From the NCBI RefSeq assembly GCF_019880305.1, contig NZ_CP082301.1, positions 6,820,001-6,884,000 of the forward strand: a DNA stretch of 64,000 bases, in the 5' to 3' direction. The notes below the pieces were generated by a model. That model was not told the origin of the DNA. It was given only the letters and a program-made list of their open reading frames with translations, and made no database searches. Shown one piece after another: positions 18,664 to 26,356 of this stretch (position 1 is its first letter; the number at the start of each line of letters is the position of its first letter). A program made the translations under genes and the position numbers. Source of the DNA: Streptomyces decoyicus. Its GTDB lineage: Bacteria; Actinomycetota; Actinomycetes; Streptomycetales; Streptomycetaceae.

Positions 18664-19971
18664 GCCGAATACCTGAATGTTGTGCGCACTCGGTACGGTG
18701 CGAACAGAAGGGGAAGTTCTGCGGCCAGTCTAGGAGTGCCGGAATCCGGACAGACGGCAGAACGGGCGGTAGATGGGGGGTAGTTCGGCGCGGAGACGCC
18801 GGACACCCGTGGACCCTGCGGCACTTGTGCTGTGCACCGCGATCCGCCGTGTACGGTCCGGAACGCACCTCGGCCGGGCGTCCGTTACGCGGCGTCGAGG
18901 AGGTGCGAGCAGGGACGCCGCGGGGTCGTGGATGAAGTGGGCGTCCGGATCGGCGCCCGGATTGGCGTCCGGATCGACGCCGGCTCGTACGTCTCGGATC
19001 CGTCGTGCGGCGTGGGCCCGGGGCGGTGACGCCGGGCCGGCCTCCGCGAGGGGCGTCTGCCGGTACGGGCAGGCCCCGGCGGCAGCGGCGCATCGGCCTT
19101 TCCGGAGAAAGCCCCGCAGAGTTCGGCAGCGGGTCGAGCACCTGTCGGTGCCCGAAGGCGCGGTCCCGGAATCGTTTGGATGTTGAATTCCGGTAGGACC
19201 TGATTGCCGCCCGTATTCTTGGCTCGTACGCTCGGCCCGTATTTCCGCCCGGTTATCGCGACGACGGGAAACAAGAGAAGGGCGGCCGCTTCCGTTCCGG
19301 TGGCCCGAGATGGGTCAGGTCGGTCAATTCTGGTGTCAGGTATCCCGGATATGCGGGCAGTGCGGAGAAAGTGGTCGGCGCCCCGCCCCCGAACCTTCCC
19401 CGGGTCCAGCCGAAAGGACCCTACAGATCCCGCATCGGCTGGGCAAGGGATTTCTGAACAGGCGATTGGACGTCCGTCGGCAGTGAAGTAACTACGGGGC
19501 AATTGGTGATGATTGCTTCATTTTGCTTATTGGTCGCAATTCATGACAGTTGAAGGAATCCCCAGGTCGGAGTGGTGTGGCGCGATCCTCTGGAGGTGTG
19601 GCGAGCGCCGGGGTCGTCCTGGTCCAGGCCGCGGTTATGTTGTGCCTCACCTCAGCAGAAAAATGCAGGTGGTCGTGCTTATAGTCGTCCAGTCATCGGG
19701 TCCACCCGTCTCCCTGGACTTGGAAGGGGTTGCGTATTACCAAAACTTGTCCAGAATGTGGGTAGACGGGGGAGGGGGAATCGTGCGGCAAGAAGAGTTT
19801 CTGCGGACGGGCCGGTCCGTTTTGTGTCGTCCTGCACACCATTTGCCGGATCGTACGTAAGCAGCCGTCGACGCCTGGTGCGGCCCGGCGTCGACGAGAG
19901 ATGTCATGAGCCGTCATTCATCCACGATGGCGGCCTGTCGGCTATGAAATACCCTTCATGGAGCGATCTCG
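18664..19971. other. 1.3-kb gene-free stretch before the NRPS cluster
   Basis: No open frame here shows a family motif, a credible ribosome site or consistent codon use; several short frames on both strands look random. From about 19,180 onward the DNA is clearly less GC-rich than its surroundings (for example 19,500-19,560), as in long regulatory regions. It must contain the promoters of the divergent TIM-barrel gene and the STAND regulator. I see no strong inverted repeat or tRNA. Confidence 0.5.
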
Positions 19972-21333
19972 ATGGTTGTCGCAGTCAACGGTGAGGAATT
20001 CGGACAGCAGCTTCGAAAGTTCCGGGAGCGCACTCGGCTTACCCAGACCGAACTCTCCGGACTGTCCATGGTCAGCGTGCGGGCTGTCCGAAACCTGGAG
20101 CAGGGGCAAGTGGCGGTACCGCGCCGGGACACGGTCCGGCTTCTTGCGGACGCCCTGCGGCTGACCGCGCAGGAGCGCGTCTCGTTCGAACGGGCCGCCG
20201 GGTGCGAGGCGGGCGATGCGATGTTCGACTCGCTCACCATGTCCCCCACGGCGGTGGCCCGTCCGTTGCACGGGCGGGAGTGGGAAGTGGACACAGTCCT
20301 CCGGCGCGTGGTGAGCGAGTACGAACGCATCAGCGCCATCACCGGGTTCGGGGGCGTCGGCAAGACGCATCTGGCCCGCGCGGTGGCACAGGCGCTCCGT
20401 TCGCTGAACGGTGTGCCCACCCTGTGGGTCTCGCTGCGGCACGAGGCCTCCGCACCGGCGGCGTTATTCCGGCAGCACGCCACCGAACCTGCCGCGGGTG
20501 CCGGGGCGTTGGGCATGTCCGGTACCCGCCAGGGGGGCCGGTCCGGCAACCTCGAAGCCCTGCTGACCCGCGACGACGGCAGCGTCGACCAGCTCGTCCG
20601 GCTCATCGGTGACCGCCCCGTGCTGCTGGTTCTCGACGGCAACGACGCGGGACAGGTGACCCGCCGCACCCTGTGGGCGCTGATCCGGGAGTGCCCCCAC
20701 CTGCGCATACTCGAAACGGCCCGGACCCCTCAGGGGGCGCCCGAGGACTACCGGCTCGCCCTGCGGCCCCTCTCCGTTGCCGCGGCGGCCGCCGGCCGGG
20801 AGGAGACCGCGGCCTCGCCCGCCGTGGCCCTGCTGGTCGAACTGATCAGGGACCTCCAGCCCGAATTCCGGCTCGACGAGGCCACGTTGGCGATCTGCGC
20901 GGAGGTCAGCCGGCGGCTGGACGGCCTGCCGAGAGCGCTGGAGGCGGCCGCCTCCTGGTTCACGATCATCTCGGCCGAGGAGATCGTGGGCATGGCGCGC
21001 GACGAACCGCATCTGCTGGCCACGCACCCGGGGGACCGCACGGACGTGGCGAGCACGGTGCGGGACGCGGTGGCGGCGCAGCCGCGGCCCTACCGCGACC
21101 TGTTGGTCAGGCTCAGCGACTGGCAGGGGTCGTGGACCGTGGAAAAGGTGGTCGCCAGCATCGGCATCCCACGGGCCCAGGTCGCCCGCGCGATTCATAC
21201 CTTCCTTCAGTGCGGCCTGATCATGAAAGTCGCCTCGGGCGGTGACAACCTTGTCAGATTCACCATTCTCAATGTCATTCGCACCTACCTCCAGGGGCCT
21301 CGGGGGGCCAACGTCCCCCAGTGCGGGACGTAA
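19972..21333 (+). CDS. Cluster regulator: XRE-type HTH plus STAND ATPase
   Basis: A 453-residue protein. Residues 8-75 form an XRE-type helix-turn-helix (LTQTELSGLSMVSVRAVRNL, then DTVRLLADALRL). Residues about 100-340 form a STAND/NB-ARC-type nucleotide switch with Walker A GFGGVGKT (125-132) and Walker B LLVLDGND (218-225). A winged-helix region ends the protein. It lacks the long TPR or WD repeats that usually follow in large AfsR-like proteins, and lacks a SARP domain. Such proteins switch transcription on ATP binding. It is the first gene of the NRPS locus and reads toward it, so it is probably the pathway-specific regulator. GGAG lies 8 bases before the ATG. Confidence 0.82.
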   Translation: MVVAVNGEEFGQQLRKFRERTRLTQTELSGLSMVSVRAVRNLEQGQVAVPRRDTVRLLADALRLTAQERVSFERAAGCEAGDAMFDSLTMSPTAVARPLHGREWEVDTVLRRVVSEYERISAITGFGGVGKTHLARAVAQALRSLNGVPTLWVSLRHEASAPAALFRQHATEPAAGAGALGMSGTRQGGRSGNLEALLTRDDGSVDQLVRLIGDRPVLLVLDGNDAGQVTRRTLWALIRECPHLRILETARTPQGAPEDYRLALRPLSVAAAAAGREETAASPAVALLVELIRDLQPEFRLDEATLAICAEVSRRLDGLPRALEAAASWFTIISAEEIVGMARDEPHLLATHPGDRTDVASTVRDAVAAQPRPYRDLLVRLSDWQGSWTVEKVVASIGIPRAQVARAIHTFLQCGLIMKVASGGDNLVRFTILNVIRTYLQGPRGANVPQCGT

Positions 21334-21334
21334 T

Positions 21335-21452
21335 ACCGGTCGGTGCGGAAACGGGCGCCGTAAAACCGGCCGGTGGGCGGATGCGGCAACCGCGGAGCGG
21401 TCGGTGCGGATACGGCCGCCGTAACCGGTCGGTACGGATGCGGCCGTCGGTA
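21335..21452. repeat. Four degenerate ~30-bp direct repeats (candidate operator array)
   Basis: Copies begin near 21335, 21365, 21398 and 21424, each built around CCGGTCGGTGCGGA followed by CGG and CGCCGTA. They fill much of the 365-bp gap between the regulator gene and the exporter gene, where the main promoter of the biosynthetic operon should lie. Confidence 0.55.
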
Positions 21453-21463
21453 CCCGGTGTCCG

Positions 21464-21488
21464 TTGCCGGGGTACCCGGCCCCGGCAA
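21464..21488 (+). terminator. Hairpin after the regulator gene
   Basis: A 9-bp perfect stem (TTGCCGGGG with CCCCGGCAA) and a 7-base loop lie 130 bases beyond the stop codon. There is no T-tract, so it may be a terminator or a regulatory structure. The remainder of the gap to 21698 shows nothing else. Confidence 0.4.
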
Positions 21489-21698
21489 TGGCCGGCCTTC
21501 CCGAAATCCGTTGTGGGGCACGGGGGTTCGGCTCGTGGGGTGCGCCGACCATAGCCTGCGGCGCGGCGGCCGGAAGGGCAATCGAATCGGCAGTTCATCG
21601 GTAGTTCCCGCCTTCGCTCTAGGAGCGTCCGGGGCGGCTGGGCACTGTAGGACGCACGGGCGAGGGAAGTGCCCACCCGATCAAGGCAGGACGCATCG

Positions 21699-22988
21699 AT
21701 GACGCAGACGGCGGAGCCGCAGGGCGACACGGCAGAAGCGCACACGTCGCTCTGGCGCAACAGGAACTTCATGCTGCTGTGGTGCGGGCAGGGAGCGGGC
21801 ACGCTCGGTCCGCGGGTCGCATTGATCGTCCTGCCGGTGCTCGCCCTCGACACCCTCCATGCCGACACGTTCCAGGTGTCCTTGCTGACCTCCCTGGGCT
21901 GGCTGCCCTATCTGCTGTTCTCGCTGCCGGCGGGCGTGCTGGCCGATCGGCTCGACCAGCGGAAAATCATGATCTTCTGCGATGTCGCCCGGCTGCTGCT
22001 GATCCTCTCCGTCCCCCTGATCGCCCTCACGGGCCGACTGAGCCTGTGGTATCTGTACGCCGTCGTGGGCGTCTCCGGCGTACTGACCGTGCTGTTCACG
22101 GTCGCCTACCGCAGTCAGCTGCCGAAGCTGGTGAGCAGCGCCCAACTCGTCGACGGCAACGGCAAACTCGGCATGTGCGAGTCGCTCGCCGAGGTGGCCG
22201 GGCCCGGTCTCGGCGGCGCGCTCGTCGGCCTGGTCGGCTCCTCCCGGACGCTGTACGCCAATGTGCTCACGTATGCGCTCAGCGCTCTGACGCTGGGTAT
22301 GATCCGCGTGCCGAAGTCCGCGCAGAGCCCACCGGCAGGCGCGAGCCGGGTGTCCTTCAAGGCCGCGATGGGCGAAGGGCTCACCTTCGTCCGCAGGCAG
22401 GTCATCCTGCGCAAGCTGCTGATCTGTACCAGCGTGTCCAACTTCTTCGTGACGGCGGCCTCTTCGATCGCGGTCACCTTCATGCTGCGCGATCTGCACG
22501 CGTCCGCGACCGCCGTCGGCCTGGTGTTCACCCTGGGCTCCGTCGGCGGTCTGCTCACCGGTGCCTTCGCCCGCCGGATCGCCGCCCGGGTCGGCAGCGC
22601 GCGCATCATCTGGGTCTCGATGCTGCTGCCCGGCCCGCTGTACTTCCTGATGCCGCTCTCGCAGCCGGGCTGGGGCGTCGTCCTGTACGCCGTCGGCCTG
22701 GCAGCCCTGTCCGCCAACAGCACCCTGTTCAACACGGGGGCCATCTCCTACCGCCAGCGCGTCTGCCCGCGGGAGCTGCTCAGCAGGGTGAGCGCGGTCT
22801 ACCTCTGGATCACCTACGGCGTCATCCCGCTCGGCTCCCTGTTCGGTGGCGCGCTCGCCACCGGGGTGGGACTGCGGCCGACGCTGTGGGTGTGTGCGCT
22901 GGGAATGTGGAGTGCCTCGCTGTTCGTGGTGTTCTCGCCGCTCCGGAAGATGCGTGATGTGTCGATTCCGGAAGCGGCGCTCGCCTAG
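21699..22988 (+). CDS. MFS exporter of the NRPS cluster
   Basis: A major-facilitator protein of 429 residues with 12 predicted membrane segments. The loop 2-3 motif reads GVLADRLDQRKIMI, close to the DRxxRR form of the EntS-like branch that exports siderophores and peptides. Both N- and C-terminal six-helix halves are complete. ATG 21699 is preferred, with AAGGCAGGA upstream; the alternative in-frame ATG is 30 bases earlier. It leads the first biosynthetic transcription unit, ahead of the T-C and ATP-grasp genes, and most likely exports the product or gives self-resistance. Confidence 0.88.
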   Translation: MTQTAEPQGDTAEAHTSLWRNRNFMLLWCGQGAGTLGPRVALIVLPVLALDTLHADTFQVSLLTSLGWLPYLLFSLPAGVLADRLDQRKIMIFCDVARLLLILSVPLIALTGRLSLWYLYAVVGVSGVLTVLFTVAYRSQLPKLVSSAQLVDGNGKLGMCESLAEVAGPGLGGALVGLVGSSRTLYANVLTYALSALTLGMIRVPKSAQSPPAGASRVSFKAAMGEGLTFVRRQVILRKLLICTSVSNFFVTAASSIAVTFMLRDLHASATAVGLVFTLGSVGGLLTGAFARRIAARVGSARIIWVSMLLPGPLYFLMPLSQPGWGVVLYAVGLAALSANSTLFNTGAISYRQRVCPRELLSRVSAVYLWITYGVIPLGSLFGGALATGVGLRPTLWVCALGMWSASLFVVFSPLRKMRDVSIPEAALA

Positions 22989-23162
22989 CGGCGGGTCGGC
23001 AGTGCTCAAGGGGCGGAACCGGCAAGGCCGTTCCGTCCGCGGCAGGCGCGCCGGCGCGACATTCCGTGGGGGTGGGCCTTCGCCCCCTTCCGATGAAGCG
23101 CTCCGGCCGCACTGCGCCCTCATGTCGCCTGTTCGTCTCACTACCGAAGGGAAATCCTGGGC

Positions 23163-24848
23163 ATGGAGGAACTGCGGAAAGAGAGCGGCCGCCTACCGTC
23201 GGCCGTACCGAGCGAGTCCGCCGGGGACGGGCGGAACGGCCCGGCCGAAACCCTCCTGGCCGTCCTCCGGGAGCACCTGTCGGTCCAGGAGATCGACCTG
23301 GACAGCAAGTTCTACGCGCTCGGCGGGGACTCGTTGATCGCCCTCCGCGTGATCAACGATGCCCGTGCGCGGGGGATCCCCCTCTCGCTGCGGGACCTGA
23401 TGGTCCACCAGAGCGTGCGAGGCATGCTGGGCGCCCCCTCGGTGATCGAGGCGTCGGCAGGCGGCGGCTCCCAGGACGACGGCGGCCAGGCGCGGAGCGC
23501 CGAGCCCTTCTCCCTCCTCGACCCGCAGGACCGGCCCCGCATCCCCGAGGGAGTGCAGGACGCCCTGCCCGCCTCGGCGCTCCAGATCGGCATGCTCTAC
23601 CTCTGCGAGACCAGCCAGGACCCGCTGCTCTACCACAGCATGGACGGCTGGGAGGTGTGTGCCCGCTTCGACGAGAGCAGCTTCCGCGCCGCCCTCGCGG
23701 AACTCGCCCGCCGCCACCCCGCCCTGCGCACCGCCTTCGACTTCGGCGGCCTCTCGGTGCCGGCCCAGCTCATCTGGGCCGAGGGCCTGCCGGAGCTGGG
23801 CATCGACCGGGCCACCGGCCCCGAAGAGGCCGAGACCCTGCTGCGCGAGTGGTGCGACCAGCAGCTCGCCGAGCCGATCGACTGGCGGGTCCCGCCCCTG
23901 GCCCGCTGCCATGTGGTGGCCCTGCCGGAGTCCTTCCACGTCGTGCTGGCGGTCCACCACGCCGTCCTCGACGGCTGGAGCCTGAGCAGGCTGGCCGTGG
24001 AACTGATGGCGCTCTACGCCGCGGAGCGCGACGGGGCGGACGCCGGGCTGCCCGCGCTGTCCGAGGACGTGCAGCACGACTTCATCGCCGCCGAACGCGC
24101 GGCCGCAACGTCGTCGGCGGCCGCCGAGCACTGGTTCCACCAGGCGGACGCCCCCGCCCTGCTCTTCGACGAGGCGAAGCACCAGAAGACCCCCGACGCG
24201 GACGGGCGCGTCGAGTTCACCCTCGATACCGGGCTGGTGCGCTCCCTGTCCGGCGTGGCCCGCATGCTCGGCGTCTCGGTGAAGTCCGTCGCCCTCGCCG
24301 CGCACGTACGGGCCCTGGGCACCTGGACCCGGCGCGGCCACGACATCGTGACCGGCGTCGTGTTCAACACCCGCCCCGAGAGCGCCGGTTCCGACCTGGC
24401 GACCGGTCTCTTCCTCAATACGCTGCCGCTGCGCTTCGCGACCGTCGACGACACCTGGGCGGGCCTCATCAGAGCCGCGGCCGACGCCGAGAACGAAGGC
24501 GCCCCGTACCAGTCCTATCCGCAGGCGCAGATCGTGGAGCGGCTGGGCCGGCCGCCCTTCGACGTCACCTTCAACTTCATGAACTTCCACGCCTACCGGG
24601 AGCTCGACCGGCTGACGTCCGTGCCCACGCGCGGCTGGTGGCGCCGGGGCAAGCCGAGCTTCCCGTTCCACGTCAATGTCGAAATCAGCGGCACCGAGGG
24701 CCAGGTACGCATCGGCTACGACCCGGCCTTCCTGGCGCGGACCTCCGTCGAGGCCTACGCCGCCACACTGCGGCGGGCGCTCGCCTCGCTGGTGGCCAAT
24801 CCGGTCAGCCCGGCCGCACCGCCCTCGCCGCAGAACCGGGGGAACTGA
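23163..24848 (+). CDS. NRPS didomain protein: carrier protein then condensation domain (T-C)
   Basis: A 561-residue protein with two NRPS domains and no adenylation domain. Residues 27-90 are a peptidyl carrier protein, with phosphopantetheine serine Ser57 in LGGDSLIAL. After a linker, residues about 130-550 form a condensation domain with intact catalytic HHAVLDG (His265, His266, Asp270), plus the NFMNFH-type latch region. The domain order T-C means that the donor substrate sits on its own carrier, which must be loaded in trans, for example by one of the A-T proteins downstream. It overlaps no gene, but the ATP-grasp gene starts two bases after its stop, so they are expressed together. Confidence 0.88.
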   Translation: MEELRKESGRLPSAVPSESAGDGRNGPAETLLAVLREHLSVQEIDLDSKFYALGGDSLIALRVINDARARGIPLSLRDLMVHQSVRGMLGAPSVIEASAGGGSQDDGGQARSAEPFSLLDPQDRPRIPEGVQDALPASALQIGMLYLCETSQDPLLYHSMDGWEVCARFDESSFRAALAELARRHPALRTAFDFGGLSVPAQLIWAEGLPELGIDRATGPEEAETLLREWCDQQLAEPIDWRVPPLARCHVVALPESFHVVLAVHHAVLDGWSLSRLAVELMALYAAERDGADAGLPALSEDVQHDFIAAERAAATSSAAAEHWFHQADAPALLFDEAKHQKTPDADGRVEFTLDTGLVRSLSGVARMLGVSVKSVALAAHVRALGTWTRRGHDIVTGVVFNTRPESAGSDLATGLFLNTLPLRFATVDDTWAGLIRAAADAENEGAPYQSYPQAQIVERLGRPPFDVTFNFMNFHAYRELDRLTSVPTRGWWRRGKPSFPFHVNVEISGTEGQVRIGYDPAFLARTSVEAYAATLRRALASLVANPVSPAAPPSPQNRGN

Positions 24849-24850
24849 CC

Positions 24851-26140
24851 ATGGCACAGCAGCAGCGGCCGCTCTTCGCCGTTCTGTACGACGCGGGCGC
24901 GGTGCCCGCAGGCGAGGTGGGCGCGGGCCTCGCCGACCTCGGGGACATCGTCTTCCTGGTCCCGCCCTCCTCCGCCCATGTGGAGCAGCTCAGGCCGGTG
25001 ATGGAGCTGTTGGGCGAGGTGCGGACCCTCACCGGGCGCAGGGACGAGGACACCGAACTGGTCCGCGCGCTCGCCCCGGACGCGATCCTCACCTTCTGCG
25101 AGGACATGATCCGTCCGGCCGCCGAACTCGCCGCCGCGCTCGGTCTGCCCGGCCAGTCCGTGGAGACCGCACGCCTCTACACGGACAAGGGCGCACAGCG
25201 CCGGGTGCTGCGCGAGGCGGGTGTCGACCGGACGGGCGCCCATGTCGTGGAGTCGCCCGGTGCCTGGGACGAGGCCCTGCGGACGATCGGCCTGCCCTCC
25301 CTCGTCAAGCCGGTGACCGCATCGAGGAGCCGGGACGCCTACGCCCTGCGGACACCCGAGGACGCGCGTGTCGTGCGGGAACGGCTCGACGAGATCGCCG
25401 CCGGAGGGGCCTGGGAGCCCTTCATCCTGGAGGAGTTCCTGGAGGGCAGGGCGAGCGAGCCGTTCGGCGACTATGTGTCGGTCGAGAGTGCCTGCACCCC
25501 CTCGGGCATCACCCATCTGGTGCTGACCGGAAAGTCCCCGGTCGTGCCGCCGTTCCGCGGAACCGGCCGGATCTGGCCCAGCCATCTGCCGCGCGACGAG
25601 GAGCAGGAGATCTTCGACCTCGTGACCCGCGCCCTCGAAGCGGTGGGAGCCGACAGCGGATTCGCCCACACCGAACTGAAGCTGACGCCCGGCGGGCCCC
25701 GCATCATCGAGCTCAACGGACGGCTCTCGGGGCATGTGAACATGATGGCCAGAGAGTCCTGCGGGCTGGATCTGGTGCGTGTCGGCGCTCTCATGGCCCT
25801 CGGTGAAGAGCCTTATCTGCCGACTTTCGACTTCGGCGGAAAGGTCCATTTCCAGTACAACAATCTTGCGCCGCTCCGGCCGGCCGGACTGGTGGCGGTC
25901 CACGGTGCCGACGCCGTGCGCGAGCTGCCCGGGGTCACCGCTTACCGGAATTTCGTCCGGCCCGGCGACGAACTCCCCGGCGGCACCACCACCCTGACCC
26001 TGGACACCCTCTCAGGCGTGTGTGAGGGCCACGAGGCGGTGATGCGGACGATTGACGCGGCCCGTGCGGCGCTCACTTTCGAGCTCCGCTTCGAGGACGG
26101 CGTACGCTGCATTAATGGTCTGGAACTCCCGCAGTACTGA
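24851..26140 (+). CDS. ATP-grasp ligase
   Basis: A 429-residue ATP-grasp protein of the carboxylate-amine ligase type, which activates a carboxylate as acyl phosphate and joins it to an amine. An N-terminal pre-ATP domain (FAVLYDAG, then PDAILTFCEDM) is followed by the nucleotide-binding fold: LPSLVKPVTASRSRDAY, FILEEFLEG, and the metal-binding block HTELKLTPGGPRIIELNGRLSG (Glu and Asn ligands). ATG 24851 follows the T-C stop codon by two bases. In peptide clusters such enzymes add an amino acid outside the NRPS line or cap the product. It is the last gene of the first transcription unit: a strong terminator follows. Confidence 0.88.
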   Translation: MAQQQRPLFAVLYDAGAVPAGEVGAGLADLGDIVFLVPPSSAHVEQLRPVMELLGEVRTLTGRRDEDTELVRALAPDAILTFCEDMIRPAAELAAALGLPGQSVETARLYTDKGAQRRVLREAGVDRTGAHVVESPGAWDEALRTIGLPSLVKPVTASRSRDAYALRTPEDARVVRERLDEIAAGGAWEPFILEEFLEGRASEPFGDYVSVESACTPSGITHLVLTGKSPVVPPFRGTGRIWPSHLPRDEEQEIFDLVTRALEAVGADSGFAHTELKLTPGGPRIIELNGRLSGHVNMMARESCGLDLVRVGALMALGEEPYLPTFDFGGKVHFQYNNLAPLRPAGLVAVHGADAVRELPGVTAYRNFVRPGDELPGGTTTLTLDTLSGVCEGHEAVMRTIDAARAALTFELRFEDGVRCINGLELPQY

Positions 26141-26152
26141 GAGCTGAGACAA

Positions 26153-26191
26153 GGGGGCCGGCAGAGGCGCGACATGCCTCTGCCGGCCCCC
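26153..26191 (+). terminator. Strong Rho-independent terminator inside the NRPS cluster
   Basis: A perfect 16-bp stem (GGGGGCCGGCAGAGGC and its complement) with a 7-base loop is followed by the T-rich CGTCTTTATGTTTT. It begins 13 bases after the ATP-grasp stop codon. The following 165 bases before the next gene must hold a new promoter. Confidence 0.9.
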
Positions 26192-26356
26192 TCGTCTTTA
26201 TGTTTTCGGGCGTCAACTGCCGGTGTTGTGCCTGGGCATCTGCCGCCGTGGATCCGCACCGAAATCTATTGTTGATCTCAGCTTTTCAGTGCCGTCCCGC
26301 ATTAGGGAGACGTCGGGCGGTGCAACGGCGAATAACGCCTTGCCGAGCGATCAGGA

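Noticed and set aside
19513..19860. A 115-codon plus-strand frame in the gap before the regulator
   Set aside because: No ribosome site, irregular codon use and no recognisable motif; kept only as part of the gap description.
23066..24850. A long N-terminal extension of the ATP-grasp gene
   Set aside because: The frame is open upstream only because it shadows the T-C gene; the extension is Arg/Pro-rich and the ATP-grasp fold begins at the ATG at 24851.
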